Shown here in pieces: positions 7,202 to 16,919 of a DNA stretch of 64,000 bases. The stretch covers positions 39,697 to 103,696 of the forward strand of contig NZ_QQWG01000016.1 of NCBI RefSeq assembly GCF_003863355.1, given 5' to 3'. Position 1 is the stretch's first letter. Each line of letters starts with the position of its first letter. The position numbers and the translations under genes were made by a program. The DNA comes from Ancylomarina euxina. Lineage in GTDB: Bacteria; Bacteroidota; Bacteroidia; Bacteroidales; Marinifilaceae. The notes below the pieces were generated by a model. It saw nothing but the letters and a program-made list of their open reading frames with translations, was not told the origin of the DNA and did no database searches.

Positions 7202-7641
7202 TTATATCAGATCCTAATTGTACAGCTTGTAGAGAAACATATAATGATATTAAAAAGATTGTAGATAATAATAAGGATGAAATGCAAATTGGGTACTCTT
7301 ATTTTTCTGATAACATTAGTTTGTTAGGTTTGGTTCAAGAGGCTGCAAGTAGACAAGATCGGTTTTGGGAATGCCATCAATTGATTATGGAAAATCCAAT
7401 TTCTAGTGATACAACTTATTATTATAATCTTCTTTCTCAAACAGGTATTGACTTAGACATATTAAAAAAAGATATGAATAGCCCAGACCTTGAAAAAGAT
7501 ATTAAAGAAAATTTCAAAAAAATCTCTCAAAGGAGTATTTATGGAACTCCAACATTTATAATGAATAACAAAATAATTACAAAAGAAGTTAGTTTAACGG
7601 GTTTAGATTATTTGATTAAAGAAGCAATCAAAAATCAATAA
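7183..7641 (+). pseudogene. N-terminally truncated DsbA/thioredoxin-like protein
   Basis: The frame is open from 7183 and starts without an initiator, reading FLIISDPNCTACRETYNDIK. The CTAC is the CxxC redox motif of a thioredoxin-fold disulfide oxidoreductase. The rest follows the DsbA layout: a helical insert (QEAASRQDRFWECHQLI), then the cis-Pro loop YGTPTFIMNNKII. An ATG exists only at 7282, after the CxxC, and would give an inactive 119-residue product. Signal peptide and first strand are missing. The gene was apparently cut by the deletion that removed the integrase. Confidence 0.65.
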
Positions 7642-7683
7642 TCTTATAGTAATAAGATTTCACTATCATATAATATTAAATAC

Positions 7684-10098
7684 GTGAAAAATACCATTGT
7701 TTGTTTATTTAGCCTTTCAATTTTTAAGTGTCTAAGATTTATACTAATTGCATTATTAATTTTATCTTTTAATAACCTTAGCCATGCACAAAGTCACAAT
7801 GTTTACGGCATTATCAAAGAAAAGGAAACAGGAGAAGTTATTCCTTATGCAACCGTTTTTATAAAAGGAACCCAAAATGGTTGTGTTTCTAATGCATATG
7901 GCTTTTACTCTTTAAGACTACCTTCTACAAATTGTAAACTGGTTTGTTCATTTGTTGGTTTTAAAAATTTCGAGAAAGATATTAATTCTCATGAAAATTT
8001 GAATTTTGACATATTTCTTGTAGTTAAGCAGACCGAGATCAATGAGGTAAAGGTGGTTGCCGAGAGTCAAGTGAATAATATTCTGACTTCTCTACCAGGG
8101 CAACAATCGCTCCAAACAAACTATGTGAAATCGATGCCTTCGTTAGCTGGTGAATCTGATGTTCTGAAAAGTATCCAACTTTTACCAGGAGTACAGTCAG
8201 CCAATGAAGGTTCTACAAATTTGCATGTTAGAGGAGGTAACTTTGATCAAAATTTATTTCTTCTAGACGAAGCACCAGTCTATAATCCATCACACGCACT
8301 TGGTTTTTTCTCTGTATTTAATACGGATGCTATTAGGAATATTGATTTTTATAAATCAATATTTCCAGCTAAATATGGTGGACGTCTATCTTCTGTTATC
8401 GATATTAAAATGAAAGAAGGTAATAGTCAAACTTTAAGCGGAAGTGGAAGTTTAGGTATTGCAGCAGCTAAAGTATGTCTCGAAGGTCCTGTTCTAAAGG
8501 GCAAAGGATCCTTCTTAATTTCGGGACGGTATAGTTACCTAGGAGCATTGGTTAATGCTTTTTCTGACTCGGGTATATTTGGAGCCTCTGATCCTAATAT
8601 CAAAAATGGCTCATTGAGTGATAACGACATCAATTTCTATGACTACAATTTAAAAATGAACTATAATTTAAATACAAAAAATAGATTGTATTGGTCGCTT
8701 TATTCAGGTTCAGATCATTTTTATAGTGGCGCAATTAATTCTGAAAATCAGATGGATTGGGGAAATCGAACATCAACACTAAGGTGGAACCATATTTATA
8801 ACACAAAATTATTTTCCAATACATCACTAATTTATAGTAAGTACAATTATGAATATGTGTTGCTTGAAAATAGCTTGAATTTTACATGGAGCTCGTCTAT
8901 TAATCAGCTAGGACTAAAATCTGATTACGATTATATATTAAACTCTAAACATCGTTTAAATTTTGGTTTGGAGATTAATCGCCATATTTATCATCCAGGG
9001 AAGATTGAACCAAGGAATAGCTTGTCAAATACTAAAAGTCTTGAGCTTCAAAAAAGGAATACCGCAGATTACTCAATCTATCTTGAAGACAAACTAAAAA
9101 TAACCGATAAATTTTTATTGAATGCTGGCTTAAGATATACTTTATTTACTAATCTGGGAAAGGCGGATATTAATACTTATAATCCAGGCACCGATAAAGT
9201 CATATCCGTTAAAAATTATAAAGCAGGTGAGATTATAAACACGTATTCAGGTATCGAGCCAAGAGTAGCTGTTGATTATTTATTAAATGACAAAACTTCT
9301 ATAAAATTCTCTTACAATAAGACCAAACAATATGTGCATTTGATATCAAATTCGTCGGCAGGTCTTCCTACCGATGTTTGGTTGCCATCGAGTAAAAACC
9401 TGAAACCTCAAACTTCAGAACAATATTCCTTTGGCATTTACAAAAAGATCTGGGGTAAGCAATTAGAGGTTTCTGCTGAGGTGTATTATAAGAATATTCG
9501 TGATGTTGTTGACTATAAGGATAATGCGAATCTTTTTGTAAATGAACATATCGAAACACAGTTGTTAAGAGGAAAAGCGAAGGCTAAGGGTTTTGAATTT
9601 TATCTTAAAAAGAATTCTGGTAGGTTTCAAGGTTGGTTAAGTTACACACTGGCTGATGTGAAACAAAAAGTAATGGGAGTTAGTAATAGTGAATGGTATA
9701 ATGCCAAATATAATGTGAGGCACAATCTAGCTTTAGTTGCATTATTCAATTTAGATGATAGATTTTCACTGTCTTCAAATTTTAAATTTAAGTCGGGAGG
9801 ATATGTAACAATTCCACAAGGATTTTATACTTATCAAGGCAGTTCATTCCCATATTATACTGAACGAAATGGTTTCAAACTTGATAATTTTCATCAACTT
9901 GATTTTTCTTTGTCATATAAGAGTCGAAAAAATAAAACTAGAAGGTTAAAAAGCGAATGGATATTAAGCGCATTCAATATCTATAGTAGAGCAAATATTT
10001 TTAGCTTTTATGCTACAGTTGACCGTGGAGAAGTGAAAGCTTTTAAGATGTACTTATACAGAATGGTCCCTTCTTTAACTTATAAAATCAAATTTTAA
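7684..10098 (+). CDS. TonB-dependent receptor with carboxypeptidase-regulatory N-domain
   Basis: The product is 804 residues from a GTG start with a signal peptide ending near SHAQS. The order is a CarboxypepD_reg-like beta-sandwich (about 38-120, VYGIIKEKETGEVIPYATVFI), a plug domain (about 130-240, LPGVQSANEGSTNLHVRGG) and a 22-stranded barrel to the C-terminal MVPSLTYKIKF. It is an outer-membrane, TonB-energised importer of unknown substrate. The 11-bp gap to the DUF4249 gene makes a two-gene operon, a pairing often seen in Bacteroidota. It is part of the tRNA-Leu island. Confidence 0.9.
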   Translation: MKNTIVCLFSLSIFKCLRFILIALLILSFNNLSHAQSHNVYGIIKEKETGEVIPYATVFIKGTQNGCVSNAYGFYSLRLPSTNCKLVCSFVGFKNFEKDINSHENLNFDIFLVVKQTEINEVKVVAESQVNNILTSLPGQQSLQTNYVKSMPSLAGESDVLKSIQLLPGVQSANEGSTNLHVRGGNFDQNLFLLDEAPVYNPSHALGFFSVFNTDAIRNIDFYKSIFPAKYGGRLSSVIDIKMKEGNSQTLSGSGSLGIAAAKVCLEGPVLKGKGSFLISGRYSYLGALVNAFSDSGIFGASDPNIKNGSLSDNDINFYDYNLKMNYNLNTKNRLYWSLYSGSDHFYSGAINSENQMDWGNRTSTLRWNHIYNTKLFSNTSLIYSKYNYEYVLLENSLNFTWSSSINQLGLKSDYDYILNSKHRLNFGLEINRHIYHPGKIEPRNSLSNTKSLELQKRNTADYSIYLEDKLKITDKFLLNAGLRYTLFTNLGKADINTYNPGTDKVISVKNYKAGEIINTYSGIEPRVAVDYLLNDKTSIKFSYNKTKQYVHLISNSSAGLPTDVWLPSSKNLKPQTSEQYSFGIYKKIWGKQLEVSAEVYYKNIRDVVDYKDNANLFVNEHIETQLLRGKAKAKGFEFYLKKNSGRFQGWLSYTLADVKQKVMGVSNSEWYNAKYNVRHNLALVALFNLDDRFSLSSNFKFKSGGYVTIPQGFYTYQGSSFPYYTERNGFKLDNFHQLDFSLSYKSRKNKTRRLKSEWILSAFNIYSRANIFSFYATVDRGEVKAFKMYLYRMVPSLTYKIKF

Positions 10099-10109
10099 TC
10101 ATTGTTCTT

Positions 10110-11138
10110 ATGTATAGATATGTATTGATTTGTGTTCTTTTTACAAGTTTATTTTCGTGTAAAGAAGAATACCCTTTAAACTTAGAAAAGAATGATCCAA
10201 TTTTAGTTGTTGATGCTAGCGTGAATAATTCAAAAGGACCACATTTTGTTCGATTGTCTAAAAGTTATTCTAAAATTGAAAATGGCAATTTTAAGGGGGG
10301 AAGTTCTGAAGATTCTGTAGACGAACCTGTTGATGATGCTTTAGTAATTGTAAAAGATAATAATGGTGTTGTTGACACATTAAAAAAACTCGATAATACT
10401 TTTTTCAATAGCTATAAAGATACTGAGTTTGGAAAAAAATATTATTATACAATTGAGCAAACTAATGGCAGTGTCGATACTGTTTTTATATTTCCTGATT
10501 CATATGATTTGAATAAAAATTCAATATACCAAACTAGTAAGATTGAAGGCTTACCAGGAAATACCTACACGATTCAGATAAAATGGAAGGATAAGACTTA
10601 TAAGGCTGAAGAAAAAATGCCTCCATGTTTAGTTATTGATTCAACATCATATAGATATGAAAAAGGCTTACCTGGTAAAGATGGACATTATGTTCCTTTG
10701 TTGTATTTTAAGAACCCTTCAGATATTCATCAATATTACCTTTCTAATATAGATTCTAGAAATGATTTGATGAATTTGTTCCACTTAACTCAGTGGTATT
10801 ATTCCGTTTTTGATACGGAATATTTTAATGAGTATGTTAATGGTGTTTTTTTAGAAGATGGCTACCCGAAAGATTGGTGGTCGGATAATTATGATCCTCG
10901 TTATGAGTTTAAGGATGGGAAATATACTGGCTTTTTCGATGTTAAGATTTCGTCTCTCTCTGAGAATGCTTACAACTATTATAAACAGCTTTCTGAATCT
11001 CTGGGACAGGATGGAGGAGCCTATAAGCCTGCTCCAGCTTCGGCACCAGGGAATATAAATAATGGAGCTTTAGGCTATTTTAAAGTTTCAGCAGATACAC
11101 CATTAACCATTCAGATAGATAATTATGCCCCATATTAG
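10110..11138 (+). CDS. DUF4249 lipoprotein, partner of the TonB receptor
   Basis: The product is 342 residues with a lipobox (LFTSLFSC, Cys17) marking an outer-membrane or periplasmic lipoprotein. The mature N-terminus KEEYPLNLEKNDPILVVDASV is the DUF4249 opening, followed by a beta-rich body with the KVSADTPLTIQI ending. DUF4249 proteins are usually encoded directly after a TonB receptor and are presumed to help ligand capture at the surface. The substrate is unknown. Confidence 0.88.
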   Translation: MYRYVLICVLFTSLFSCKEEYPLNLEKNDPILVVDASVNNSKGPHFVRLSKSYSKIENGNFKGGSSEDSVDEPVDDALVIVKDNNGVVDTLKKLDNTFFNSYKDTEFGKKYYYTIEQTNGSVDTVFIFPDSYDLNKNSIYQTSKIEGLPGNTYTIQIKWKDKTYKAEEKMPPCLVIDSTSYRYEKGLPGKDGHYVPLLYFKNPSDIHQYYLSNIDSRNDLMNLFHLTQWYYSVFDTEYFNEYVNGVFLEDGYPKDWWSDNYDPRYEFKDGKYTGFFDVKISSLSENAYNYYKQLSESLGQDGGAYKPAPASAPGNINNGALGYFKVSADTPLTIQIDNYAPY

Positions 11139-11162
11139 TTAAATAATATTTTCAGCCTGTTA

Positions 11163-11188
11163 ATCTTAAGTTTTTTTTAACTTAAGAT
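11163..11188. other. perfect 10-bp hairpin downstream of the DUF4249 gene
   Basis: ATCTTAAGTT and AACTTAAGAT enclose a loop of six T. It lies 25 bp after the stop codon, ahead of the stronger terminator at 11206. It may be a processing or protective 3' structure. Confidence 0.5.
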
Positions 11189-11205
11189 CTGTTGGGGGCA
11201 CATGT

Positions 11206-11238
11206 AATCCTCGTAAGTTTCTTACGGGGATTCGTTTT
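11206..11238 (+). terminator. terminator of the island receptor operon
   Basis: AATCCtCGTAAG / CTTACGgGGATT with a TTT loop, followed by CGTTTTTA. It ends the TonB receptor/DUF4249 transcript. Confidence 0.75.
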
Positions 11239-11260
11239 TATAGTTAAAAAATAATTGAGT

Positions 11261-11820
11261 ACAGAAAGACCGATTGAGTAGGATAAGTGATCGGGATAGA
11301 ATCGAGATACGATCGGGATAAATATCTCTTAAGTACCCTTTACAATAGCTCCATTATTAGATTTTATTCCCTGTATTGGCTTATCCCCTTGTGAAATGGG
11401 TATTTTCATTAATTTTTAGTTCATCTTTCTTTTAATTTGCGGCCTAACACAAAAGAAAAATGCCGCAACTCATTGTGAATTATAGCATTTCAAAGAAAAC
11501 CAATTAATTATACTAGTAATCGGTATTGGATCGAGATAGAAGCGGGATATGATCTAGATACGAACTGGATAAATACCCCTTAATACCCCCTTTGTAATAG
11601 CTCGAATATTCCGTTTTATTCCCTGTATTGCTTATTTTCCTAGTAAAATGGGTGTTTTCATTAAATTGATTTGCCTTGCTATCAGAAAGATCGATTATGT
11701 AGGATAAATAATCGATATAGAAGCGGGATAGGTGATCGAGTTAGAAACTAGATAAATACCCCTTAAAAACCCTTTATTTAGATCTACTATTCTGTTTTGT
11801 GTCTTGTATTAACTTGGTAG
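11261..11820. repeat. three degenerate ~145-bp tandem repeats, non-coding
   Basis: Copies lie at about 11261-11417, 11519-11667 and 11681-11820. Each has a purine-rich opening with several GATCGGGATA/GATAGAAGCGGGATA-like words. Then come GATAAATACCCCTTAA-type and ACCC-TTT blocks, TTTTATTCCCTGTATTG, and a close resembling AATGGGTRTTTTCATTAA. No open frame spans them. They fill most of the 850 bp between the receptor operon and the right island boundary. Confidence 0.7.
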
Positions 11821-11919
11821 AGGTTGCAAGCTTCATGAAAAAGTTTCTTTAAAAGATGAAAAAGAATGCTTTTTGAGATTAACCAGTAACGAAAGATTGG
11901 AATTTAAATAATGTTCTAG

Positions 11920-11939
11920 CGTTCCCCATTCCGTTCCCC
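11920..11939. promoter_or_regulatory. CGTTCCCC direct repeats, island right end
   Basis: CGTTCCCC occurs at 11920-11927 and 11932-11939, in the same orientation and with the same 12-bp period as the first two left-end copies. It sits 46 bp from the att repeat. Confidence 0.55.
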
Positions 11940-11948
11940 TGAAAAGAC

Positions 11949-11985
11949 AAAAGCCTCATAAACATTGCTGTTTATGAGGCTTTTT
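11949..11985 (-). terminator. terminator of tRNA-Leu
   Basis: AAAAGCCTCATAAAC / GTTTATGAGGCTTTT is an unbroken stem with loop ATTGCT. On the minus strand it follows directly after the tRNA 3' end and runs into T residues. Confidence 0.85.
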
Positions 11986-12002
11986 GTACCCGGAGCGGGA
12001 CT
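11986..12002 (-). repeat. att-like 17-bp direct repeat (intact tRNA-Leu side)
   Basis: GTACCCGGAGCGGGACT is identical to 6976-6992. Sixteen of the 17 bases are the 3' end of tRNA-Leu. Confidence 0.8.
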
Positions 12003-12070
12003 TGAACCCGCACGGCCGTGAAGCCACTGGATTTTAAGTCCAGCGTGTCTACCAATTCCACCATCCGGGC
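11987..12070 (-). tRNA. tRNA-Leu (anticodon TAA)
   Basis: This is an 84-nt class II tRNA on the minus strand. The acceptor GCCCGGA pairs with TCCGGGT, followed by discriminator A. The D-arm is GGTGGAATTGGTAGACAC, the anticodon loop reads ACTTAAAAT around TAA, the variable arm is long (TGGCTTCACGGCC), and the T-arm is GCGGGTTCAAGTCCCGC. No CCA is encoded. The 3' end overlaps the 17-bp island att repeat, so the integrating element restored an intact gene. Confidence 0.95.
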
Positions 12071-12085
12071 ATCCTTAACGGATTG

Positions 12086-12158
12086 AGCGAGAAACGAGAC
12101 TCGAACTCGCGACCCCAACCTTGGCAAGGTTGTGCTCTACCAACTGAGCTATTCTCGC
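12086..12158 (-). tRNA. tRNA-Gly (anticodon GCC)
   Basis: This is a 73-nt tRNA. Acceptor GCGAGAA / TTCTCGC, D-arm AGCTCAGTTGGTAGAGC, anticodon stem-loop ACCTTGCCAAGGT with GCC, T-arm GCGAGTTCGAGTCTCGT. It lies 15 bp upstream of tRNA-Leu on the same strand and is probably co-transcribed with it. Confidence 0.95.
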
Positions 12159-12428
12159 ATAATGCTTTTTTGCTCCCTTCTAGTGAATCAACAAGGCTTT
12201 GTAGCCGTTGTTTTTTCGTTTTGACGTTGCAAATATATGCGCTTTTTTTGATTCTGCAAAAGAAAAAATGAAAATAGCTTCTTTTTTTTCACTTTCGCGG
12301 AATGCTAATAAAACCGCAGGGTTCGTGACTTGCTGAAAGTCAGAGAATCACTATTGAAATGAGTAGGCTGAAAAAAAAATATTTTTTTTTGAAAAACTTT
12401 TTCTCAGCCCAATCAAATCCTTGAAAGA
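12159..12428. other. gene-free spacer between tRNA-Gly and mutS
   Basis: This spacer is A/T-rich with long A and T tracts (around 12375-12400). It should hold the tRNA promoter on the minus strand and the mutS 3' end signals. I see no convincing hairpin terminator or open frame. Confidence 0.5.
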
Positions 12429-15086
12429 TTACAATCCTGATATCTTTTTTATCTCGCTAAGCTTATTTAAAGCTTCCAATGGCGTCAGATTATTGAGGTC
12501 CATGCCACGAATTTCATCACGAATTTGTTGTAGAACGGGATCGTCCATCTGAAAAAAGCTCATTTGGAAACCCTCGCGCTGTTGAGCAATTTCACCAACG
12601 GGTTTGGCCAAAGCTTCACCATTTTTGTTTCCCTCTAGCTGCAGCAGGATATCGTCGGCACGTTTAACTACCGATTTGGGCATGCCAGCCATTCGGGCTA
12701 CATGAATCCCGAAACTGTGATTGGAGCCGCCAGGAACCAATTTACGTAGGAAAATCACCTTATTATTGACCTCCTTAACCGATACATTGAAATTTTTCAC
12801 TCTATTGAAAGAATGCTCCATTTCATTTAGTTCGTGATAATGGGTGGCAAAAAGTGTTTTGCCCTTAAACTTCGGATGTTCATGAATGTACTCCACAATT
12901 GACCAGGCAATGGAAATGCCATCGTAGGTACTCGTGCCTCGTCCTAACTCGTCTAACAGAATCAGAGAGCGAGACGAGAGATTGTTCAGAATACTGGCTG
13001 CCTCGTTCATTTCTACCATAAAGGTCGATTCGCCCAATGAGATATTATCGGACGCTCCCACACGTGTGAAAATTTTATCCACATAACCGATTTTAGCCTC
13101 TTCAGCTGGTACGAAACTACCCATCTGAGCCATGAGCACAATAAGAGCCGTTTGACGCAGTAGGGCGGATTTCCCAGCCATATTGGGCCCCGTAATGATG
13201 ATGACCTGTTGCTTGTCATTATCCAGATACACATCGTTGGCAATATAGCTTTCTCCAAGTGGAAGCTGTTTTTCAATCACAGGATGTCGTCCCTGTTTGA
13301 TATCAATCACCTGCGTGTCGTTTATTTCAGGACAATTGTAATGATTCTCCTTGGCCAGTTTGGCAAAAGAAAGTAAGCAATCCAGTCGGGCAATCATCGA
13401 GGCATTCAGCTGAATGGAGCTGATGTAATCGGTGATGCTAATCACTAAATCGTTGTATAATCGAGTTTCAAGAGCCAGAATTTTTTCTTCAGCGCCTAAA
13501 ATTTTCTCTTCGTAATCTTTTAGTTCCTGAGTGATGTAACGCTCAGCACTCACAAGGGTTTGCTTACGTATCCATTCCTCAGGCACTTTATCTTTATGGG
13601 TATTTCGAATTTCGATATAGTAACCAAACACATTATTAAAGCCAATTTTTAAGGACGGAATCCCCGTGCGTTGGCTTTCACGAACTTGCATCTGCAATAA
13701 ATAATCCTTACCCGAAAAAGCAATCTTTCTCAAATCATCAAGAACATCAGATATCCCATCGGCTATAACACCACCCTTGCTTACCATTGCCGGAGGATCG
13801 ATCTTAATTTCATTCTCAATTTTCTCACGAATGCTTTGACATGGATTCAGCTGTTCTCCAATCTTAACCAGATTTTCGTTGCCAGATTGCAAACAGTTGG
13901 CCTGAATAGGTTCAATGGCAATAAGGGCATTCTTGAGCTGTACCACCTCACGAGGTGAGATTCGACCGACTGCCACTTTGGATATGATACGCTCTAAATC
14001 ACCTATCTGTTTAATTTCATCTTCTATTTCCCAGGATTTTTCTTCATTCGTATGGAAGTATTTTACTACATCCAAGCGGTTGTTAATGCGAGCAGGGTCT
14101 TTCAATGGAAGGGAAATCCATCGTTTTAACAAACGCGATCCCATGGGTGAAAGGGTTTTATCCATCACTTGCGATAGGGTTTGAGCCCCTTCGTTGAGTG
14201 CGCCAAAAAGCTCCAGATTGCGAAGTGTAAACTTATCCAACCACACATAGCGATCTTCTTCAATTCGTGCAATTTGTGTGACGTGACCAGCCTGCGAATG
14301 CTTGGTGAAATCTAAATATTGTAGAATAGCTCCCGAGGCAATAATTCCATCCCTCAAGCTATGTACACCAAATCCTTTTAGGGAATTGGTTTCGAAATGT
14401 CGTAATAATCGGTCTTTAGCAGCGGTTTCTGTAAACACCCAATCGTCCATGGTGAAGGTGTAGAACTTGCCACCAAATAATTCATGGAATAGTTTCTCTT
14501 TCCCTTTCTGATAAAGTACTTCCTTAGGTTGGAAATTGCCCATCAGTTTGTCGATATACTCAAAACTCCCTTCAGCGGTTAAGAATTCACCTGTTGACAC
14601 ATCAAGGAAGGCAATTCCTGCCGATTTCTTTTCGAGATGCACGCAGGCTAAGAAATTATTTTCTTTATGCTCGAGTATATTGTCGTTGTAGGATACTCCT
14701 GGTGTTACCAATTCCACAATGCCACGCTTGACAAGGGTTTTGGTCTTTTTTGGATCTTCCAGTTGCTCGCAAATAGCTACGCGCATACCCGCTCTTACCA
14801 ATTTGGGTAGATAGGTATCAATAGCATGATGAGGGAATCCAGCCAGTTCAACATAGGAGGCAGAGCCATTGGCTCTTTTTGTTAGAGTAATTCCACATAT
14901 CTCAGCTGTGCGAATGGCATCATCAGAGAAAGTTTCATAAAAATCGCCCACACGAAACAATAAGATGGCATCAGGATGCTTATCTTTTATGTCGTAATAC
15001 TGTTTCATTAAAGGGGTCTCAACTGCTTTTCTTTGCTTTGCCAAGGAATGATATTTTAAGGCCTGTTTCTTTGCGAAATTCATCAC
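12429..15086 (-). CDS. mutS: DNA mismatch repair protein MutS
   Basis: This MutS1 protein has 885 residues. Domain I carries the mismatch-reading GDFYETF (Phe-x-Glu). Connector, core and clamp follow, and the ATPase has Walker A GPNMAGKS near residue 632, then [12 protein letters not shown] and THYHEL. It recognises mismatches and starts repair with MutL. The written start at 15086 (MMNFAKKQ) may be too long: a TTG at 15044 would give [18 protein letters not shown], which matches the usual Bacteroidota N-terminus better. Confidence 0.97.
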   Translation of the reverse strand: MMNFAKKQALKYHSLAKQRKAVETPLMKQYYDIKDKHPDAILLFRVGDFYETFSDDAIRTAEICGITLTKRANGSASYVELAGFPHHAIDTYLPKLVRAGMRVAICEQLEDPKKTKTLVKRGIVELVTPGVSYNDNILEHKENNFLACVHLEKKSAGIAFLDVSTGEFLTAEGSFEYIDKLMGNFQPKEVLYQKGKEKLFHELFGGKFYTFTMDDWVFTETAAKDRLLRHFETNSLKGFGVHSLRDGIIASGAILQYLDFTKHSQAGHVTQIARIEEDRYVWLDKFTLRNLELFGALNEGAQTLSQVMDKTLSPMGSRLLKRWISLPLKDPARINNRLDVVKYFHTNEEKSWEIEDEIKQIGDLERIISKVAVGRISPREVVQLKNALIAIEPIQANCLQSGNENLVKIGEQLNPCQSIREKIENEIKIDPPAMVSKGGVIADGISDVLDDLRKIAFSGKDYLLQMQVRESQRTGIPSLKIGFNNVFGYYIEIRNTHKDKVPEEWIRKQTLVSAERYITQELKDYEEKILGAEEKILALETRLYNDLVISITDYISSIQLNASMIARLDCLLSFAKLAKENHYNCPEINDTQVIDIKQGRHPVIEKQLPLGESYIANDVYLDNDKQQVIIITGPNMAGKSALLRQTALIVLMAQMGSFVPAEEAKIGYVDKIFTRVGASDNISLGESTFMVEMNEAASILNNLSSRSLILLDELGRGTSTYDGISIAWSIVEYIHEHPKFKGKTLFATHYHELNEMEHSFNRVKNFNVSVKEVNNKVIFLRKLVPGGSNHSFGIHVARMAGMPKSVVKRADDILLQLEGNKNGEALAKPVGEIAQQREGFQMSFFQMDDPVLQQIRDEIRGMDLNNLTPLEALNKLSEIKKISGL

Positions 15087-15536
15087 AATTCAACTGGCTA
15101 ATGAACTGCTTCTATTAACTGTATGCTTGCCGACAATCTCCACTTTATTTGTTATAATCAACAGTTTGGGCGAATGTCAAATAATTTCTTTTTCGACCTG
15201 AAAAATGAATCAGGGAAGGTAAAATAAATTTAGAACAAATATAAGCTTTGGCTGAGACTTATTAAAAAGAGCATGATGGTTTATTGATACAAAAAAGCTT
15301 TTAATTTCTAATTCTTCGCGGAGAAGGCAGATGAAATGCAAAATTGCAAAGCTTTACTGGTAAAGTGAAATAAACTTTGTGTTATGGTGAAAAGCTTAGT
15401 GCTCTTTACGTGAATTTCGTTTTAAATAGATGATTATTTTGCAAAAAGTACCTCAATGTCTTTTTATATTGATCTTTTCTTGCAATATTTAATGATCAAT
15501 AAAAACCCCAAAACCCAATTTGAATTTCCTTATACT
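15087..15536. other. divergent intergenic region, mutS / LYS9-like gene
   Basis: About 450 bp without a supported gene. It must carry promoters for both divergent genes. The stretch 15370-15410 contains degenerate copies of the CTTTGTG/TTAGTGCTCTTT phrases scattered through Bacteroidota intergenic DNA. No hairpin or clear -7/-33 pair was recognised. Confidence 0.4.
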
Positions 15537-16871
15537 ATGAATACTATTCTGATCGTTGGCGCAGGCCTTTCATCCACTAGCCTGATAGAATACCTTTTAA
15601 AACATGCAGAAGAAAACCTGTGGCAAGTTCGTTTAGCTGATATGTCATTGGAGCTTGCGGAAAGTAAAATTAAGCAGCATGCCCATGGTTATGCTTTTAA
15701 GTTTGACGTGTTTGATAAGGAAGAGCGAGCTAATGAAGTCGAAAAGGCTGACTTGGTGATTTCCATGTTGCCACCACCTATGCATCCCATGCTTGCTCGT
15801 GAGTGTGTGAAACAGACTAAGCATTTTATAAGTCCTTCATACATCACTCCAGAAATGCAGATTTTGCACAAGAAGGCGAAGACTAAAGGTGTTCTTTTAA
15901 TGAATGAGTTGGGTGTTGATCCTGGAATTGACCATATGTCAGCCATGAAAATTATTGACGAAATTAAGGCAAAGGGTGGTGAATTGTTGAGTTTTAAATC
16001 CTATTGTGGGGGTATTCTAGCACCATCTTGCTCAACTAATATTTGGCAGTATAAATTTACATGGAATCCTAGAAATGTCGTTACAGCAGGAAAAGGGGTG
16101 GCTACATATAAAGAGAAAGGGCAATATAAATACCGTCCTTATCAGCAAGTTTTTGCACATCCTCTAGAGACAAGTATGCCGGAATATGGCGATTTCGAGG
16201 TTTATCCAAACAGAGATTCTCTCTCGTATAGAAACTTGTACCATATAGAATCGATTCCAAGTATTTTGAGAGGAACGATGCGTCGACCAGGATTTTGTCA
16301 GGCGTGGAATGCCTTTGTTAGCTTGGGCTGTACCGATGAATCTTATGTGATGCGCGATTCTGAAAATCTGACCTATGTGGAATATATTGAGAGCTTTTTA
16401 CCTCATAACGAACGATCAGTTGAAGAGCGATTTGCTGATTGTATAGGTGTTTCGGTTTCTGATCCAATCTTGGAAAAATTTCGATGGTTGGATTTATTCT
16501 CTGACAAGAAAGTGGGTGTAAAGGAGGGAACCCCGGCCTTAATTCTTCAAAAGATATTGGAGGAAAAATGGACGCTTGATCCTGATGATAAGGACTTGTT
16601 GGTGATGCAGCATCAGTTTGTTTATACCTTGAATGGTCAGCAAAAGAGAATTACATCTTCGATGAGTTATGAAGGTAAAGATCAGCAACATACGGCTATG
16701 GCTTATACGGTTGGTTTGCCTATGGCTATTGTCGCTAAATTAATTTTACAATCGAAAATTAATTTGACCGGTGTGCAGATACCAATCGCAGCACAAATTT
16801 ATGAACCTGTTTTAAAGGAATTAGAAAGACTTGGTGTTTATTTCACCGAGACGATAGAAGATTGTGAGTAA
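15537..16871 (+). CDS. saccharopine dehydrogenase-like (LYS9-type) oxidoreductase
   Basis: The product is 444 residues from the ATG at 15537. That start places the Rossmann motif ILIVGAGLSSTSLIEYL at residues 4-20; an upstream ATG at 15456 would add a 27-residue tail not seen in the family. The C-terminal catalytic domain shows NELGVDPGIDHMSAMKIID, then SYCGGILAPSCSTNIWQYKF, as in saccharopine reductase/dehydrogenase proteins. The likely reaction is NAD(P)-linked interconversion of saccharopine with aminoadipate semialdehyde plus glutamate or with lysine plus oxoglutarate; which one cannot be told here. Confidence 0.85.
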   Translation: MNTILIVGAGLSSTSLIEYLLKHAEENLWQVRLADMSLELAESKIKQHAHGYAFKFDVFDKEERANEVEKADLVISMLPPPMHPMLARECVKQTKHFISPSYITPEMQILHKKAKTKGVLLMNELGVDPGIDHMSAMKIIDEIKAKGGELLSFKSYCGGILAPSCSTNIWQYKFTWNPRNVVTAGKGVATYKEKGQYKYRPYQQVFAHPLETSMPEYGDFEVYPNRDSLSYRNLYHIESIPSILRGTMRRPGFCQAWNAFVSLGCTDESYVMRDSENLTYVEYIESFLPHNERSVEERFADCIGVSVSDPILEKFRWLDLFSDKKVGVKEGTPALILQKILEEKWTLDPDDKDLLVMQHQFVYTLNGQQKRITSSMSYEGKDQQHTAMAYTVGLPMAIVAKLILQSKINLTGVQIPIAAQIYEPVLKELERLGVYFTETIEDCE

Positions 16872-16919
16872 TCTTATTCTGATTTTCTTAAGTTTGTAGA
16901 TCAATCAGCGATTAACTTC

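Noticed and set aside
7282..7641. Independent 119-residue gene starting at the ATG 7282
   Set aside because: This start would fall after the CxxC motif of the thioredoxin fold; the open frame extends upstream to 7183 without an initiator, so it is a truncated gene.
12083..12271. 62-codon plus-strand open frame
   Set aside because: It reads antisense through tRNA-Gly.
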